Source: Mesocentrotus franciscanus (Eukaryota > Echinodermata > Echinoidea > Camarodonta > Strongylocentrotidae). From it: a stretch of DNA of 64,000 nt. Both the position numbers and the translations under genes were made by a program. Positions 1-10,764 of this stretch are shown here, one piece after another. The stretch is from the NCBI GenBank assembly GCA_037976565.1, contig CP137685.1, forward strand, positions 28,144,827-28,208,826. The letters are read 5' to 3'. Position 1 is the stretch's first letter, and every line of letters starts with the position of its first letter. The notes below the pieces were generated by a model, which did no database searches, was not told the DNA's origin, and was given only the letters and a program-made list of their open reading frames with translations.

Positions 1-2370
1 CTTTTTGGCTGGCATTCTGGACAGCCAGGATAATGCCAATATCTTGTCAGGACATAGAACATAGGATCAATCACAATGCCAGGAAGGATCAGTTTAGTGA
101 GGAGGCGTGCATGGATTCATGGAAATTACACATTCGAATGAATGCTGTGTCAGGCAAGCACATTATTCTTAAAATTCAGCTCACTAGACCCACAGACTTA
201 CAAAGATATATAAATATTTCATCTGAAGGCAATTCAAAAATATTAACCTGCATCACAATGCCATGAGGTTTGTTCAGGAGTGAGGCGACACCATGAAGTG
301 GATTCACTACTGCTAGTGCCCTTTGGCAAGGCATTATTCCAAAATTCCTCAGAGAGGACTACGATGTGGTACTAGTTTCTTACACATTTTCTTAGTAGTC
401 AGGCAAAATAAACCATCAAACCAAACATGGCGATACTATATTATATTCATGTTGATAGATGCACTAACTTGTCTAGGTCATGGGCAAGATTATGTCAAGC
501 TGGAAGGGGCGGGGTGGGAGGGGGGACTGCTAATGCCCACATTTTCTGAAACATCCCAGAGTAAACAAGAAGTACTTATCAATTGCAGTCAGCACTCCAA
601 ATCCCTTGAACTTTCTGCACCACTAAATGTTCAATCACTGTTGTCCAGTTAATATACCGAAATACTGGCCAAAATTAGAGGGAAAAAATATCTACAAAAA
701 AACAATTTTTTGGCTCAAAATTTACATTTCACACTCTACATAATTCAATGAAATTGTTATCAACTTGAAGATATTTCAATTATCCATCTTTTGACACCAA
801 ATCCATGGTGATTAGAGGTTTTACTCAAAAGTTATCTTTAAAACTCAATGTAAACACGCCAAACAGGTCCTCAATACACTAATACACGTACATGCATACA
901 GTTAATACACATGTGGGCAAAAATGTTGTTTTTGTGGAAATCGAATCAATAATTTTGGGTTGCTATAACTTTTTATTGAAGAGACATATACACTTTTCCT
1001 TTTCACAGAATATTATCCTTGTATATGGGTAAATTCCTGGAAAGTTACAAAAATGCATTTCTCCAATTTTGATATATGTAAAATAACGATTATTGATAAA
1101 ATTCAATATTTGGAAAAAATCACAAAAATCATGTTTTTACTTAAATTTGCAATGCTAATTAATCCCAATTTCATTGAAATTGGTATCAAAATTTAGATCA
1201 TTTAATTCTCTTTCATATGACACCAAACTCATGGTGGTTTAAGGTTCCCTTAAAATATAATTCACAAAATACTATTTTTTGTCAAAAGGGCCGCTTTTTT
1301 GGACGCCCCCTCCGATTTAGGATTGTTCGCAACAAATTAAAAAAACACCTCTGAAATATTGTGTATTATGATAAAATCTTTCAAATAAACAAGGTGTGCT
1401 TAGTTTATGCGGTAGTGGCAGGCAACTCAAAAACCGAGCATGATATTTGACTTTGGCCCTCCGCTTATTAGTGAAAGGTAGATCTATATTAATTGTCAAA
1501 ACAAATTGAAATTGTGTAATAAGATCTAGAGTCTAGACCTCTAGAATCTATATCAAAATATCTCTCTTAAAAATTAAAAGTAGGGGTCTATACAATTACA
1601 ACTACAAGTATAGCACACACAACGTCGCTATGCCTATGCTATGGCTATGCGCAGACATATAACCAATGACTTCTTGTTATTTAGATTTGTTATGACTGAA
1701 TTATTAGACCCTAACTCAGTACTTGTTTCACTTTCAGTTTCAGGCTTCACCAACATACTGACTGACATAGAGAGCAAGCTGTCAGTGTCAACAAACTAGT
1801 CTAACAACATGGTTTTTACTAATAGTAATACTAGGGCTAGGCTCTCGAGCTAGAAGTAGCACTAAAATGACTAAATATTTATGTGTTTGCCTATCTTTTC
1901 TTCTTTTCACACCTAACCAAGTACCAACACATATCCCCACTTGATTGGATTCAGTTTATGACTTTATGACTTATGTTTTGTGGCTTTCCCCTTCCCCAGG
2001 CCAGGCCAGGCCCAGCCAAGTTACAAATATTCACACATAGTCATAAAAACAAGCAGATGGGACTACAAGCGAAAACTAGACTACAAATAGTACAATGTCG
2101 CGACGATTAGATTATCATATGAAACCAGTCTTTAAACGCTAATTTTTGTAATATCTAAATGAAATGATCACTTACTTGTGAAATGTTTTCAAGGAGCCTT
2201 TCACGAGTCGATTTGTGCATTTGATGGCTGCACAAAAAGGCATTTCGTTGACATTTAGAAAATCTTCGTTCGCATCACATCTGCGGCGGCAGGCGAGAAA
2301 TGTTGGTACAGAAATGTTAGGCACTATATGCATGTAGCTAGTAGGTGCTCAGCTTACTGAAAAAAAATTC
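1..2370. other. No gene recognised; AT-rich sequence
   Basis: Only short open frames without recognisable domains. Two stretches near 770-860 and 1170-1250 look like diverged duplicates: both pair a run close to 'gacaccaaa' with 'catggtg' and 'aggtt'. I see no splice-supported exon, RNA gene or TIR element here. Confidence 0.6.
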
Positions 2371-2376
2371 ACGTCA

Positions 2377-2415
2377 AATATTCACGTCTGCGTGTGAGAC
2401 GCAGACGTGAATATT
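2377..2415. repeat. Perfect 16-bp inverted repeat (hairpin)
   Basis: The arm aatattcacgtctgcg (2377-2392) is exactly complementary to 2400-2415, with a 7-nt loop. It carries the same 'cacgtct' word that recurs in the tandem array just downstream, so it is probably part of the same repeat. Confidence 0.85.
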
Positions 2416-2498
2416 GGACGCAGATTTTCCAGCCGATTTTCACGTCTGCGTGTCCCTTCAGGGCCATTGAGTACAGAAAATGAAAAATTACCAAACAA

Positions 2499-2775
2499 AG
2501 GTATACGTCAATTTTTTGATTTTCACGTCTTGGACGTAAATGACAAGAAATTTGTTGCATAGGTATACGTCAATTTTTTGATTTTCACGTCTTGGACGTA
2601 AAAGACAAGAAATTGGTTGCATAGGTATACGTCAATTTTTTGATTTTCACGTCTTGGACGTAAAAGACAAGAAATTTGTTGCATAGGTATACGTCAATTT
2701 TTTTGATTTTCACGTCTTGGACGTAAAAGACAAGAAATTTGTTGCATACGTATACGTCAAATTTTTGCGTTTGCG
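2499..2775. repeat. 62-bp tandem repeat, about 4.3 copies
   Basis: The phrase 'ggtatacgtcaattttt' restarts at about 2499, 2561, 2623, 2685 and 2748, giving periods of 62, 62, 62 and 63 bp. Each unit holds two further 'acgtc'-type words, in 'cacgtcttggacgta' (itself an imperfect palindrome). The copies differ by only a few bases, so amplification looks recent. Confidence 0.9.
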
Positions 2776-2804
2776 TGTCCCTTAGGAGCCACCATATCTA
2801 TGGG

Positions 2805-3020
2805 TTTCTGTTGGTCCATTAGATATTTTCTACTATGATGGGTTCTTGTTGGTCCATGAGAGAATTTTCTATGGGTTTCTAATGGTCCCACATTCCATAT
2901 TCCCTATTGTAGCTCATCGGAAGAACCAGTGATAATTAAATTCAGATTCATAATCGATGTTGGCAACTGTCCACCAATATATAGGTATATTCTAATCTTA
3001 ATTGCATTAACTCCATCACA
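2805..3020. repeat. Interspersed repeat, copy 1 (second copy at 19555-19740)
   Basis: This segment closely matches 19555-19740. Both carry 'taatggtcccacattcca' followed by 'tattccctatt', then 'cataatcgatgttggcaact' and 'ggtatattctaatct'. Copy 1 abuts the reverse transcriptase fragment, whereas copy 2 lies inside a TIR element. It may be a LINE 5' segment or an independent element. Confidence 0.8.
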
Positions 3021-3541
3021 ACAGAGTAGTAATACTGACTCTGAGTCTGATTTATTAAAGTATATTACTAGAAATGATAAATATTTATTTTTGTCTCCCA
3101 TATCTCTTAAAGAAATAATTGATATTGTAACTTGTTTTAAGAATAACATTAGTGCTGGTTTCGATGGGATCGACGTCAGAGTTATTAAGAAGACAATACA
3201 TGTAATTGCAAAACCTTTATGTGATATATTTAATTCTGTTCTTATTACTGGTATCTTTCCAGACCAGTTGAAGATTGCAAGAGTGGTTCCAGTTTTTAAA
3301 TCTGGTTCTCCTGATATAATTTCAAATTACCGTCCAATTTCTGTCTTGCCCATTTTTTTCAAAAATTTTAGAAAGATGCATTTACTCCAGGTAACATAAT
3401 TTTATTTCCCGATGTAATATTCTCAATGATAATCAGTTTGGTTTTAGAAAGGGGCACTCCACATCTTCCGCCTTAGCAGAATTTGTATATAAAGTCACAT
3501 GTGCATTAGATAAACACGAAACGTTGATTGGTCTGTTTATC
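3005..3541 (+). pseudogene. CR1-like LINE reverse transcriptase, 5' fragment
   Basis: The plus frame to 3399 encodes the N-terminal part of a non-LTR reverse transcriptase: 'SAGFDGIDVRVIKK', then 'GIFPDQLKIARVVPVFKSG', then 'NYRPISVLP'. After a frameshift near 3390 the similarity resumes as 'NQFGFRKGHSTSSALAEF' and 'LIGLFI'. It stops at the point where the first catalytic aspartate motif should follow. The missing remainder appears in part at 5846-6730. It lacks the catalytic core, is frame-shifted and is certainly dead. The clade (CR1, L2 or jockey type) is judged from motif style only. Confidence 0.8.
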
Positions 3542-4026
3542 TCTATGATATTTATAAATCGAGAGCAAAGTGAGGGCGTCGCTGAAATGATGATCTCGCG
3601 ATCGGCGAGACAACGAACCTAGGCTAAGGCCTATTATATACCTCACTTTAGAAATCTAGCCATCTGATTGGTCGAAATTGGAGTCGTGATTTCAAGCCAT
3701 GCCCAACTCACAGGGCATAGCAATAGCCCACAGGGCCTAGTTAAAAGTTTCTACCCTCCGCCTCATTATCCTGCGATTCCCATTGGTTTACTGCGATCCC
3801 CATTGGTTTGCGTGTTAAAATTGTCTACGTGCGAGCACGGACGCCATATACAGTGCTCTTTGTCTGCGATTCCCAATTAATGATTGAAACTTTCACTCGA
3901 AGATTAAGCGAAGATGAACACACAGTGTTTCAGATTTTCTGTGATGTTTTAACAAATTTTTACTCACTAAAAGGCTAAGGTAAGAATTCTTGGTAGATTT
4001 TTGTTTTAATTCGGCATATAAAAGTC

Positions 4027-4205
4027 ATATCGACTGCTTTAATACTCGAGGACTAGCTGTTTCTATACTGGCTCGCGGGATAGTTGAATCCCTGCTATCA
4101 CCCCGAGGCGCGCCGCCCACCCAGGCGCGCCTCGGGGTGATAGCAGGGGATTCAACTATCCCTTGAGCGTATAGAAACAGCTAGTCCTCTCGTAGCAGTC
4201 GATAT
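4027..4205. repeat. Long GC-capped hairpin, locus 1
   Basis: Arms of about 85 nt fold back on a 9-nt loop (4115-4123) flanked by the palindrome ggcgcgcc on both sides. The inner ~40 nt of each arm (containing gggatagttgaatccc and gctatcaccccgag) are complementary with one extra base. The outer arm is also complementary, apart from two mismatched patches. The same architecture and outer sequence occur at 10765-10930, and half of it at 10579-10664. Confidence 0.9.
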
Positions 4206-5191
4206 AACTATACAGTTAACGCTATGACAGCTTGTGACTACGTCATTCTGTCGACGGGGTTTCTGGGTGAGTACCTTCGTTGTTTATCTGTGGTTCTAAA
4301 TATGTAAAATTTATTCCAAAATGAGTTGATTTCGATGAAATACGAGCATTTTACGAAAATAACATATTTTAACAGTAATTCTGACTGTGTTTAGATGTTG
4401 GTGGATGCTGACCCGTTTACCAAATTCTGGCTAAAAACACCGCGTTTTCTGAACAGTTGAGATGTCTACCTTTCTGATGATACCAATTTGATTGAGGCTT
4501 TTTAATGGACAAAATGTGTAATTTAGGACCCAAAATTGACAATTTTTATCGCTAAACGCGGGATTTACGCCTAAGTGCGTCACATATGATTCGTGTAATA
4601 AGTATTATGACCGAAACTGACCCGAGTTCTGTAGTGTTTTGTTCGTAGTGGTAGCCATGCAGTCCCACATACTCGTAATGACGTTTGTACTTTTTTTCAA
4701 TCGAGTGCAAGCTTGTGCTATTTGAATTTTGATCAGGTGCAGGCTATATTATATGCAAAATACAAATATGTGAGCAGAGCTGTAATTATTGATTAGATTC
4801 GATAACTTTTGTTTTATTTCTAATTCGATGTAGATCTAGGTCTAGATCTAGTTTAATAGTACCAGCAACTAGCAATGCTGATAAAAAAGGTGCTTTGCCT
4901 TTGATATTAATTATTATGACTCTGACTTCTGAGTATGACTGAGTATAAAGTACGAGGCTGAAGTTTCAAATCTCATTTTTGTTTTATTTGCCATAATACT
5001 CCAAAGTGTTTCTTCTACTCCAACATTTAATCTCGTAAATTATTTGTTTCCTCCTCATTCAGGGTTCCCCTTTCATCTAACGCCAGGTGTATTTTTACGG
5101 AGACTCTATTATTTGTGGACTGGATTCAACAGAAGTGTTTTGTTTTTCAGAGATGTACGATTAGCTGGCTAACTACAACTTCATCGTTATA

Positions 5192-5370
5192 AACAGCTCA
5201 GTCGTCAACGGCTCCATCATCTACAGCTTTATCATCAACAGCTCCATCAACGGCTTCATCATCGACGACATCTCCATCATCAACGGCTACATCATCGACA
5301 GCTCCATCATCATCGACGGCTTCACCATCCACTGCTTTATCATCAAGGGCTTCTTTATCAATGTCAGCAG
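5192..5370 (+). repeat. Trinucleotide-rich tandem repeat (tca/aca/gct words)
   Basis: Loosely repeated 'catcatcaacggct' words with 12- to 24-nt periodicity. One frame reads as Ser/Thr/Ala/Pro and stays open to a stop near 5523, but it has no upstream ATG and a stop sits just 5' of the repeat at about 5188. It could be a low-complexity exon of a mucin-like protein or simply a minisatellite. I favour the latter. Confidence 0.55.
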
Positions 5371-5845
5371 CTAGGACAACTAGGTGTGGACTATCTAGGC
5401 GTGTACCATCATACCATGTGCAATTTGCGATAGATCATCACAACATATACCCACTTATACGCAATACAATCTGTTGGAAAAGCCAATTTGATACACAGCA
5501 CATATCCTTCCATTACGAATCATGACTGTATTTGTAATGCTTGACGACAGAAGTACAGAAGTAAAGTTCATCATATAAATTACCCACCTTTTTTGTAAAT
5601 GTTTTTAAATTTAAACGCAAAAGACAAAATCACAATATTCTGAACTGAAATGTGTGACATGTGTCACAACAATCTAGGCTTGTAATGTGTGATAACTTGG
5701 TCACTGAATAGAATTTCTAGTACCTGTACATGTACATATTATTTATGTAATTATGTTGTAATGTATTTTCCTTGAAATATTCCATGCATAACACTGTTAT
5801 AAAGTTGGATAATATAAGCAGTGCTTAAAGATTACAAACTTGTAT

Positions 5846-6730
5846 TGATGGTATTAATAATTGATATTATGAAAATCGTTTAAAAATTAATTTTTCAAAA
5901 ACAAATGTGCTTATTTCGACGCGCAACACAAAACAAAATGGTGAACTCAAAATTAATCTTGATGGAAATATATTAAAACAAGTATGTAATGCGCGATATC
6001 TTGGAGTTGATGTAGATTTTCACCTTACATGGGATATTCACATTAAACATTTATGTTGATTACTTTTGTCTAAAGTACATGCATTAAGAAAACTTTGCTC
6101 AACTGTAAATAGTAATTTATCGAACACCTTACATTGTATATAAGACAACTATACAATCTTGCATTGATTACGCTTGTTCAGTTTGGGGGAACTGTTCTTC
6201 TAAAAACAGGGAATTAATACTTAAACTCCAAAAACGGGCAGCAGGAAATGTTACAAATAGATTTGATTACTCTAACCGCACATTTGACCTTTTTTCTGAA
6301 TTGAAATGGCCAACGTTTGAGCTAAGGAGTGATTACTTCCTTGCCTCATTATCATACATGTCTTTACGGTCTTGCCCCTGACAGATTGTGCAATGAATTT
6401 GATTTTTAAATTTTGTAGGCATGGTCTTATTACTAGAAATTCTGATACATTGAATGTTGTTCAACCAAAGCCAAATATAGAGTGTTTTAAGCAATCTTTT
6501 CAATATGCAAGTGGTAAAGTGTGGAACAATTTATCATCTAATATTCAAAATACTTAATTCTTCAACACATTTAAACGCACATTTAAGGAGAAAAACTTCT
6601 CATGTTTTTATAACTATATCATATTTAAGCATAACATACATGGTACACATGTATGTTATCATGAACATGGTGCCATGTAACAGTCTGATTATTTATTAAG
6701 TTTTATCCTTTTGAAATAAATGTTTTGTTT
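5846..6730 (+). pseudogene. CR1-like LINE, 3' fragment
   Basis: Several frame-shifted pieces match the C-terminal part of a CR1-type ORF2: 'LKINFSKTNVL', 'ARYLGVDVDFHLTWDIHI', 'SCIDYACSVWGNC', 'LILKLQKRAAG', 'LFSELKWPTFELRSDYF' and 'VWNNLSSNIQNT'. The last is the usual end of such proteins. An AT-rich 3' tail ending near 'tgttttgtttgtttg' follows. It is very likely the continuation of the fragment at 3005-3541, with the FADD/YADD region absent. Confidence 0.8.
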
Positions 6731-6904
6731 GTTTGATTTTATATGAATGTGTTACTTGTTTCACTTGTTTCACCTTTGTGATTGCAATTCACAACAAAGT
6801 TGCTCTGAAATTCAGTTCAAATGAGGTTATGGTTTAGAGTGCTTTCAGAAAAGTTGTAATGTTGAAATGCAAAATATGCCAATTGTTTGTAAAGTATGAG
6901 AAAT

Positions 6905-7055
6905 GTCCATAGAGAAAGAGAGAGGAAAAAAGAGAGAGACAGAGAGAGGGGGCAGAGAGAGGGGGCAGAGAGACAGAGATAGGGACAGAGAGAGAGAGGG
7001 GGCAGAGAGAGAAAGGGGGACATAGAGGGGCAGAGAGAGAGAGAGGCGGATGAAG
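6905..7055. repeat. GA-rich low-complexity tract
   Basis: Imperfect repeats of gagagagggggcagagaga. Leu/Ser-rich open frames on the minus strand are by-products of the (TC)n composition. Confidence 0.9.
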
Positions 7056-7902
7056 GGAGAGTATGAGCATTAAGGCGTAAATGAACATATCTGATTGAAG
7101 CACGTCTGTAAAACGTAACAGAACAAGTGAACAACCGAGGCTTCACTAGCAGCATGCAGCAAAACATACATTCACCGACACCGTTTTGAACTAACGGGAC
7201 TGAACAAATTCGGGAGGGTAATTATATTTATTATCACTGGTGCTAAAAACGTACAGGAGATATGGATTTTACAACTTGAAGACGAATGATACTTTAATTA
7301 ATACAGAAGAGTATATTTACGGGTACATAAGTGGTTTCATAAGCCCAAACGACCGAGTTTGATACTGCTTTTCTATCTCGAGAAACCCGAACGACATAGC
7401 AGACAAGCATGTAGCGACGTCATGCCAGTGGCCAACTGCGCGTGCGTGGAGTAGCCATTTCTGAAGCGGCAAAGAACCTGCAGCGTTTCTCGAACATGCA
7501 CCAGATTCTGGTGGATGCTGACCCGTTTACCAAATATATTTCAAAACCATTAGGTTTTTTTGAAAGTTTGATTATGTGACTTTCCCTGTATGTAGTTCCT
7601 ATTTCGGCTTTTTGATAAAAAAGAATGAAATTTTGCAGTTAAACTACACGTGAATTACGTAAAATTTTCGATGTCCGATCAAATTAAAATTAGATATGAA
7701 AATCGTTTTGAGTAAAACATTCGTTTGGATTTTCATATCGAATGTTCTTTTATCTAACCACTCTGAAAAAATTAAGACATTTAGAGCTTTTTTAAACGAG
7801 ATATTACGATCTAAAATCAGGCTGTCAATTGTGCTTTTGTGAGGTCAAGAGGAGGTCACGCTCTTTCACGCTCTGTGCCTCCTCGATAAACTAGAGCGCT
7901 TT

Positions 7903-8118
7903 ATGCGGACCTGCGGACTGACTGAAAAGTATTGTTTGCTTTGTAAAGGCATTTTTCGTGGTCGACTAGGTTCGGTTGATATTCATTATTTTAGATGCCA
8001 TCATGAATTGCACAAATCACCAGTACATTATCGAATAGTTCTTCTTCAGGCGAAATTTAAACAACAAAGAACAGCCAATCGAGGAGGTGAACTTTCCTTC
8101 GGACTTCAAAATACGAAG
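7903..8118 (+). CDS. Possible zinc-finger-like exon, unknown product
   Basis: An open frame starts with ATG at 7903 and encodes about 72 residues up to a good splice donor (acgaag|gtaagaa, GT at 8119). Residues 9-35 show C-L-L-C, then 13 residues, then H-Y-F-R-C-H-H, which fits a C2H2/C2HC zinc-finger spacing (Cx2C...Hx4H). The rest is basic ('LLQAKFKQQRTANRGG'). I do not recognise the family. It could be a first exon of a host gene or of a transposon-encoded DNA-binding protein; nothing downstream was found that continues it. It lies in a region of diverged repeats, which lowers confidence in a host gene. Confidence 0.35.
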
Positions 8119-8384
8119 GTAAGAACAGCAACTTAAGAGTGTAGGAAGTGAACTTGGGGTGTGGACAATATATTATGTTGTAAACACGGAAATGAAAGAA
8201 AACTGATCAAACGGTTATGAAACGAGCATAAAACGAGTATGAGACGAGGATGAAACTATATTAGAAATGCAATCGTGTCAGAACGATATGCGTGCAATGA
8301 CGCCATGTTTCTAAGTGTCAAACAAAAGAGCATTTCTTAGACTATCCAGAGCTATCATTGTACGAAGTCTGTAGCTTATGTGAT

Positions 8385-9760
8385 ACTGGAGATAGGTAGG
8401 GCGAAAGAAAGGCCTCAAAACGGCCCGAAACGGACAAAATGGCGCCGTTCTGGGGGCCAAAAGCGTGAACCCGATTTGCCCCATAGACAATGCGTATAAT
8501 GCACGGGCGGAAAACGTACAGGATCTGTATTATGACCGGACTTAAATTTTTTTTTTCTCTCTCTCTCTTTATGTCTTTTTATTGGCCGTATTTGGTATCA
8601 TTGGAAAGAGAATTTCATGGTTGTTATTGTAAGGCACTCTCTTTTTTTTCTATGATAATCCTATCAAAACAAGTGATGTAAAATAGATTACAAAATGGCT
8701 TCTTAAATAGCCTTAACTAATTTCAAAAATCCGGCTTCGAGAAGCCCTGCGTTTGGCAACCAAGAACACGCTTGCAAAATTTCAAGGAAAAAATTAAGAG
8801 AACGTTTAGGGGGCGAAAAGCAGTCTGAAAAATGACGTCATAGCCGATACGTGTTATAATCGGGCGGAAACTCGGCGGAATTCGTATAGTGACCCTTGTT
8901 CAAATGCGATTTACTCACAATTTTCTGTGTGAACATATACCATACTTGGTATCATTCGAAAGGGCACTTCATTGCGGTCAGTTTGACACCGTTGTCATCT
9001 GCGTGCAATGTATTGCACGTATTAAACGCGCTATTACGTAATGCATAGTAAATTCATCATTTTTGGCGATAACTTTGCGCTGACGTCGTCGAATTTTACT
9101 AAACTTGGCAAACAATTGTCACGTATATTGATACATATGTCTGCTAAGTTTCATCGATGTAGGTATAAAGATCGCTATTTTAGAGCAAGTTGAAGTTATT
9201 TCAGAATTTTCTTTAAAATGGCGAATTTGGAGGGCAATTTTCTCAAATTTGGTCAGTGTTAGGGTATATAATTTTGTGTATGGTTGGAAAGGGCATATGT
9301 TCAAGTATCTTTATCAAAAAAAGGGTACGGGTTTGGCCAGAAACGATGGAGATACGGCCTCAGTAAGAAAGCCAATTCCCAGAACTTTAGAGGGCGCTAT
9401 TTATTTTTTGCATAGCCATTGGAGCGTGAAATTTGGCATGGCTATGTGCTATTATGAGATAAAGATACTGTGAGATTTAAAAACAAAACGGAATTTATAT
9501 GAGAAAGCTATGGCAGTTTTAGATTTTTAGGGGTCCATTTTTCAAGAATTTGAGAGATTTTTGACGGAGTCTGTTTCAGATTTGAATTTTGAGTACGAAG
9601 ATGGCATTTTGAAGGTCAGGTTATCCGTCGCAGATGAAAGAACATCTCTTGGAATATCTAGAGGAATTTGTTAGAAGTTTGTAGGACCTAGGATGGTGGA
9701 GATAGGAAGGAAGAAAGAAAGGCCTTAAAATGGACCAGAAACGGACAAAATGGCGCCTGG
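8385..9760. repeat. Diverged internal duplications
   Basis: Positions 8388-8447 and 9692-9754 are homologous: both have 'gagatagg', 'gaaagaaaggcct' and 'acggacaaaatggcgcc'. Separately, 8500-8620 and 8850-8970 share 'ataat', 'cgggcggaaa' and 'ttggtatcatt' in the same order. The block looks like an old, tandemly rearranged element. I see no reliable coding exon. Confidence 0.6.
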
Positions 9761-9920
9761 ACGGTTATGCATGAGTGATTTCGAAAATCGAAGAATGTAG
9801 TGACCTTGATGAGGTGCTAGAGACTATACCTATGAAATTTAAAAGGAAAAGAACATGAGGAAAGCACCCAACTAGGAATAACAAGCATTATATACGTCAT
9901 TCATATATTCTTGTTCAGTG

Positions 9921-9945
9921 ATTGGTTAAAAGCGTGTCACATGAT
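9921..9945 (+). promoter_or_regulatory. CCAAT-box plus E-box-like module
   Basis: attggttaaaagcg then gtcacatga: an inverted CCAAT box followed about 10 nt later by a CACATG-type E-box. A near-identical arrangement with a perfect CACGTG occurs at 15678-15700 (+) and 11191-11213 (-). Any regulatory function is inferred. Confidence 0.35.
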
Positions 9946-9970
9946 AAAAAATAAACGCACTATTTTCCCA

Positions 9971-10011
9971 AGCCGTAAATAGTACCTCAACTAAAAAGAC
10001 TATTTACGGCT
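9971..10011. repeat. Perfect 13-bp inverted repeat
   Basis: agccgtaaatagt (9971-9983) is exactly complementary to 9999-10011, with a 15-nt loop. It is the first of several unrelated hairpins clustered between 9.9 and 11.2 kb. Confidence 0.85.
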
Positions 10012-10230
10012 GAGCAATGTCGGTCGCGTGATTTGACCCTAATCGCAGACATGTTATACGCAAGTAGTGTGCGCGCGCGCATGTATCTGTGATCTTTTGA
10101 AGGAGTAGGGGTGGTATGTATGTTGGAGTTATGAAACTGTTTGTTGAAACTTGAATCTAACTCGGAATTCAATGAACAATGAATATATAAATGAAGTATA
10201 TAAAACAAATATATACTGTCTTTATTCGAG

Positions 10231-10359
10231 TCTCTGGATTAAATTAAAACTATATGGTCCCTCGGTGACTGCAATAGTGCTATTTTGCTTCGGTGCTGCG
10301 CGCCTCAGCAGAATAGCACTATTGCAGTCATCTTGGGCCCATATAGTTTTAACCAGAGC
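10231..10359. repeat. Long hairpin with GC-rich loop
   Basis: The left arm (tctctgg ... aaaactatatgg ... tgactgcaatagtgctatt) is complementary to the right arm (aatagcactattgcagtca ... ccatatagttttaaccagag). The loop near 10285-10305 contains gctgcgcgc. Arms are about 55 nt with a few mismatches. Confidence 0.85.
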
Positions 10360-10578
10360 CTCTCATGGCAGTATATATTTGTATACTATGTGCAAAACGC
10401 ATGCGATTTCCTGACGAGGAAAACAAGGAAAAGGAGAAGAAGAATATTAATGGGGCAGAATGTGAACGAAAACAAGGCAATGACGAAGATCGTCATTGCA
10501 ATGAGAATGTAGCGAGAGTGAGTATTAGTATGGAAGAAATGGACAAAACAATGAGCTGGGGCACGTTATATTATAGAG

Positions 10579-10664
10579 ATATCGACATGCTTTGAGAGGC
10601 CTGGCTGTTTTATAGGCTCAAGAGAACGTGCACATCCTGCCATGAACCCGAGGCGCGCCTGGGT
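10579..10664 (-). repeat. Half copy of the GC-capped hairpin, inverted
   Basis: This stretch is nearly the reverse complement of the right arm of the hairpin at 10765-10930. It carries gaggcctggctgtttt, gagaacgtgcacatc and gaggcgcgcctgggt. It lacks its own partner arm and ends at the loop. Confidence 0.85.
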
Positions 10665-10764
10665 AGCAAGTTCTAATACATGTTTTAACTAATCTTTGCT
10701 CAATAAAAAGATAGAGTAAGAATTCTTGGTAGATTTTTGTTTCAATTCGGCATATAAAAGACAA

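Larger units (their letters stand above)
3541..5845. other. Sequence separating the two halves of the CR1-like LINE
   Basis: About 2.3 kb lies between reverse transcriptase motifs and the LINE C-terminal part, and it replaces the central catalytic region. It holds a weak hairpin (agcaaagtgagg near 3560 against cctcacttta near 3642), the large GC-capped hairpin at 4027-4205, a stretch identical to 7509-7535 at 4399-4425, and a Ser/Thr/Ala-type trinucleotide repeat at 5192-5370. No clear TIR pair or target duplication was found, so it may be several insertions plus a deletion. Confidence 0.5.

Noticed and set aside
33..652. Open frames of 77 and 109 codons near the left edge
   Set aside because: No domain, composition or splice support; typical random frames in AT-rich DNA.
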